Shown here: positions 62,601 to 64,000 of the stretch, piece by piece
Layout: every line of letters starts with the position of its first letter
How positions within the stretch are numbered: position 1 is the stretch's first letter
Origin: an uncultured Prevotellaceae bacterium
Lineage (GTDB): Bacteria > Bacteroidota > Bacteroidia > Bacteroidales > Bacteroidaceae
Reading direction: 5' to 3'
Assembly (NCBI GenBank): GCA_902799905.1
Contig: CADCCB010000014.1
Location: forward strand, 1-64,000
DNA: 64,000 bases
Program-made: the position numbers and the translations under genes
The notes under the pieces: generated by a model
What the model was told of the DNA's origin: nothing
The model's input: the letters and a program-made list of their open reading frames with translations, nothing else
Databases searched by the model: none

Positions 62601-62861
62601 CGTGTGCTCTGGCCTTCAGAAAGTGGCGATTTGCCCTATGCACTCGACCTGCTTCACAGCCGTCAGATAGATATGGTGGTCAATATCCCCAAGGACCTGA
62701 CTACCCACGAGTTGACCAATGGCTACAAGATTCGTCGTGCTGCCATCGACCTCAACGTGCCCCTCATTACCAATGCCCGTCTAGCAGCCGCCTTCATCCA
62801 TGCCTTCTGTACAGTAGGCATCGAGGGAATCGGCATCAAGTCGTGGAGCGAGTACAAGTAG
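59631..62861 (+). CDS. carB: Carbamoyl-phosphate synthase, large subunit
   Basis: This 1076-residue subunit makes carbamoyl phosphate. Two ATP-grasp halves are visible: the first with GSGALKIGEAGEFDYSGSQA and RAAYALGGLGSG, the second with GSGAYRIGSSVEFDWCGVQA and RPSYVLSGAAMNV. The oligomerisation part lies between them and a C-terminal allosteric domain (LYATCGTSKYLTENG). Around residues 463-477 (KKSQFSTLNPQLLREAK), the sequence deviates from typical CarB, but length is kept. It forms an operon with carA. Confidence 0.97.
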   Translation: MKDERIKKVLLLGSGALKIGEAGEFDYSGSQALKALREEGVQTILINPNIATVQTSEGVADQVYFLPVQPYFVEKVIAKERPDGILLSFGGQTALNCGVELYKSGVLDKYHVRVLGTPVQAIIDTEDRELFVNRLDEIGVKTIKSQACDNIEDARKAAAELGYPVILRAAYALGGLGSGFCDNEDELNKLAEKAFAFSPQVLVEKSLRGWKEIEYEVVRDRYDNCITVCNMENFDPLGIHTGESIVIAPSQTLTNSEYHKLRALAIKIIRHIGIVGECNVQYAFDPESEDYRVIEVNARLSRSSALASKATGYPLAFVAAKLGMGYGLFELNNSVTKTTSAFFEPALDYVVCKIPRWDLSKFHGVDKELGSSMKSVGEVMAIGRTFEEAIQKGLRMIGQGMHGFVENKELRIPDIDASLREPTDKRIFVISKAMHQPEYSIDKIHELTKIDKWFLQKLRHIIDIDEELKKSQFSTLNPQLLREAKVYGFTDFQIARAIGLEECCATMHDAMLQVRDCRKRLGILPVVKQIDTLAAEYPAQTNYLYVTYAGEASDIQYEGDGNSVIVLGSGAYRIGSSVEFDWCGVQALNTIRKEGWRSVMINYNPETVSTDYDMCDRLYFDELTFERVMDIIDFETPHGVIVSTGGQIPNNLAVYLDEQHVPILGTQACDIDGAEDRAKFSQMLNELGVNQPEWSALTSMDDINQFVERVGFPVLVRPSYVLSGAAMNVCSNSDELERFLQLAANVSEDHPVVVSKFIEHAKEIEMDAVAKDGEILAYAISEHIEFAGVHSGDATIQFPPQKLYVETVRRIKRISRQIAKALHINGPFNIQYMARDNDILVIECNLRASRSFPFVSKVLKFNLIDLATRVMLGLPVERLSKNLFDLDYVGIKASQFSFNRLQKADPVLGVDMASTGEVGCIGDNTDTALLKAMLSVGHRIPQKTVLLSTGGAKQKADMLDAARMLVAHGYKLYATCGTSKYLTENGVENTRVLWPSESGDLPYALDLLHSRQIDMVVNIPKDLTTHELTNGYKIRRAAIDLNVPLITNARLAAAFIHAFCTVGIEGIGIKSWSEYK

Positions 62862-62862
62862 T

Positions 62863-63042
62863 TTAATAGCGGCTCTCGCTCTTCCTGGCCCAAACATGGA
62901 GCACCAGCCCCACAATCATGAGGCCTAGGGAGAGCATGAGCAGCGTGTTGATGAAGTTCAGGTGAAGCACATGAAGCACCACCAGGAGCGTGATTCCCAG
63001 CAAAAGAATGCTCAATCCGGCGTATTTCTTGATGGACTTCAT
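62863..63042 (-). CDS. Small two-helix membrane protein, 59 residues
   Basis: This short gene encodes MKSIKKYAGLSILLLGITLL, then a connecting VVLHVLHLNFIN and a second hydrophobic stretch TLLMLSLGLMIVGLVLHVWA, ending ARKSESRY. Two membrane helices with a positively charged start and end are predicted. A promoter is seen directly upstream, and the stop lies 1 nt past the carB stop in convergent orientation. I do not know its function; small proteins with this build are frequent in Bacteroidales. Confidence 0.75.
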   Translation of the reverse strand: MKSIKKYAGLSILLLGITLLVVLHVLHLNFINTLLMLSLGLMIVGLVLHVWARKSESRY

Positions 63043-63065
63043 ATAAAATCGTTAAATTTTGGGTG

Positions 63066-63113
63066 CAAAAGTACGAAAAAGTTTTGATAATTCGCAGATT
63101 TTTAGTACCTTTG
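63066..63113. promoter_or_regulatory. Divergent promoters of the small membrane protein and rpsF
   Basis: Plus strand: TTTG (63083-63086), 19 nt, TACCTTTG (63106-63113) for rpsF. Minus strand: TACTTTTG (63066-63073) for the small membrane protein. The outer parts are mirrored (GGGTGCAAA and TTTGCACCC), because both promoters share the same start region. Confidence 0.8.
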
Positions 63114-63160
63114 CACCCGCAATTTGCAAAAATAACTTTTATAAACAATTATTTAACCGT

Positions 63161-63508
63161 ATGAATAAGTACGAAACCGTTTTCATTTTGACTCCCGTTT
63201 TGTCTGATGACCAGACAAAGGAAACGGTCGCTAAGTTCAAGAAGGTGCTCACCGACAATGGTGCCAAGATCGTGAACGAAGAGGCCTGGGGACTGAAGAA
63301 ACTGGCTTACCAGATCGAGAAGAAGACCTCAGGGTTCTACTTCCTCGTGGAGTTTGAGGCTGAGCCAGTAGTGATTAAGACATTGGAGACCGCCTATCGT
63401 CGTGACGAGAAGGTGATTCGTTTCCAGACCGTTAAACTCGACAAGTATGCTGCAGAGTACGCCGAGAAGCGTCGCAACAAACTTGGCGCAAAAACAGAGG
63501 AGGCTTAA
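63161..63508 (+). CDS. rpsF: 30S ribosomal protein S6
   Basis: The 115-residue protein starts [20 protein letters not shown] and contains [20 protein letters not shown] and [19 protein letters not shown]. The start at 63161 agrees with the family; the frame open from 63059 runs through the promoter. It heads the rpsF-rpsR-rplI operon. Confidence 0.97.
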   Translation: MNKYETVFILTPVLSDDQTKETVAKFKKVLTDNGAKIVNEEAWGLKKLAYQIEKKTSGFYFLVEFEAEPVVIKTLETAYRRDEKVIRFQTVKLDKYAAEYAEKRRNKLGAKTEEA

Positions 63509-63511
63509 ACT

Positions 63512-63778
63512 ATGGCAGAACAGAGTGAAATCCGCTATTTGACCGCTCCTTCCATCGACACTAAGCGGAAGAAGTATTGCCGTTTCAAGAAGAGCGGCAT
63601 CAAGTACATTGACTACAAGGATCCCGAGTTCCTGAAGAAGTTTCTGAACGAGCAGGGTAAGATTCTTCCCCGCCGCATCACTGGCACTTCGCTGAAGTAT
63701 CAGCGCCGTGTGGCTCAGGCCGTTAAGCGTGCACGTCAGATTGCATTGCTGCCTTACGTAACCGATTTGATGAAATAA
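63512..63778 (+). CDS. rpsR: 30S ribosomal protein S18
   Basis: The 88-residue protein has [38 protein letters not shown] and [19 protein letters not shown], the whole S18 core that binds S6 and 16S rRNA. It starts 3 nt after rpsF. The zinc ribbon of some paralogues is absent. Confidence 0.97.
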   Translation: MAEQSEIRYLTAPSIDTKRKKYCRFKKSGIKYIDYKDPEFLKKFLNEQGKILPRRITGTSLKYQRRVAQAVKRARQIALLPYVTDLMK

Positions 63779-63796
63779 ACAAAGGAGGACGCAAGA

Positions 63797-64000
63797 ATGG
63801 AATTGTCGTAAATGTTAAGTCGGGCTATGGCCGTAACTACCTGATTCCTCAGGGCAAGGCTGTCATCGCTTCTCCTTCTGCCAAGAAGATTCTGGCTGAG
63901 AACCTGAAGCAGCAGGCTCACAAGTTGGCTGCCCTGAAAGCCGCCGCTGAAGAGAAGGCCGCTGGTCTGCAGGGTGTCGCCCTGACCATCGCCGCCAAGG
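63797..64000 (+). pseudogene. rplI: 50S ribosomal protein L9, 5' end deleted, runs off the window
   Basis: After rpsR comes a ribosome site (AGGAGG, 63784-63789) and ATG at 63797, but this frame reads MELS and stops at 63809. Another frame continues from ATT at 63802 with IVVNVKSGYGRNYLIPQGK and ASPSAKKILAENLKQQAHKL, the L9 body from about residue 18. About 46 nt, which would encode most of the L9 start (MEIILKEDV... type), are missing at the junction. The loss breaks the frame, so no L9 can be made from it. L9 is not essential in many bacteria; the deletion may be real or an assembly gap. The gene continues beyond base 64000. Confidence 0.85.

Noticed and set aside
1..64000. CRISPR array, tRNA, rRNA, transposon or prophage
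   Set aside because: No regularly spaced repeats with unique spacers, no cloverleaf or rRNA stretch and no transposase, integrase or phage gene was found; the amidase fragment at the left edge alone is not evidence of a phage.

Overview
The window looks like a chromosomal segment of a Bacteroidales bacterium, most likely a gut or rumen Prevotella-type organism. The signs are Bacteroidota promoters (TTTG about 19-20 nt before TAnnTTTG) in front of many genes, a SusC/SusD polysaccharide utilisation locus (PUL), a fused lpxC-fabZ, a second EF-G-like factor, and typical Bacteroidales gene orders. I see no rRNA, tRNA, CRISPR array, transposase or prophage.

Region 1 (1-15123): the end of a peptidoglycan amidase, then a fructan (probably levan) PUL. 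It encodes a membrane-spanning regulator that joins a periplasmic sugar-binding domain directly to an AraC DNA-binding domain, SusC, SusD, a surface glycan-binding lipoprotein (frameshifted), a surface GH32 of the endo-levanase type, an unrecognised secreted two-module protein, a periplasmic GH32, a fructose permease and a fructokinase. A strong terminator ends the locus. Together the genes bind and cut the polymer at the surface, import oligosaccharides through SusCD, trim them to fructose in the periplasm, and import and phosphorylate the fructose. Released fructose is the likely inducer.

Region 2 (15300-28700): fabD, a cytoplasmic GH13, an AlaX-like editing domain, a small lipoprotein, lepA, a Crp-like regulator, two tandem acyl-CoA ligases behind a promoter with two matching inverted repeats, a LolC/E-type permease, an aminotransferase, and a small exported protein.

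Region 3 (28700-41800, mostly minus strand): an Old Yellow Enzyme-type oxidoreductase, rplU-rpmA, a candidate small RNA, PBP1A, miaA, the lipid A genes lpxA, lpxC-fabZ and lpxD, an HD phosphohydrolase and a non-canonical EF-G.

Region 4 (41900-50960): hemW on the plus strand, then a minus-strand run of housekeeping genes (phoH-like, purC, ubiE/menG, aroE, purM, prfA, pyrF) and an rsmG/metallo-hydrolase pair.

Region 5 (51000-64000, plus strand): a HAD phosphatase, panB, an MFS transporter, a RyR-domain protein, uxaC, a Wza-like lipoprotein, glmS, carAB, a 59-residue membrane protein on the minus strand, and rpsF-rpsR-rplI. The rplI start region is deleted.

Three genes carry lesions: the susD start is missing, the glycan-binding protein has a G-run frameshift, and rplI lacks its 5' end. 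These may be real decay or assembly errors. Short repeat tracts with hairpin cores lie between genes and, in one case, in frame inside a GH32 enzyme.
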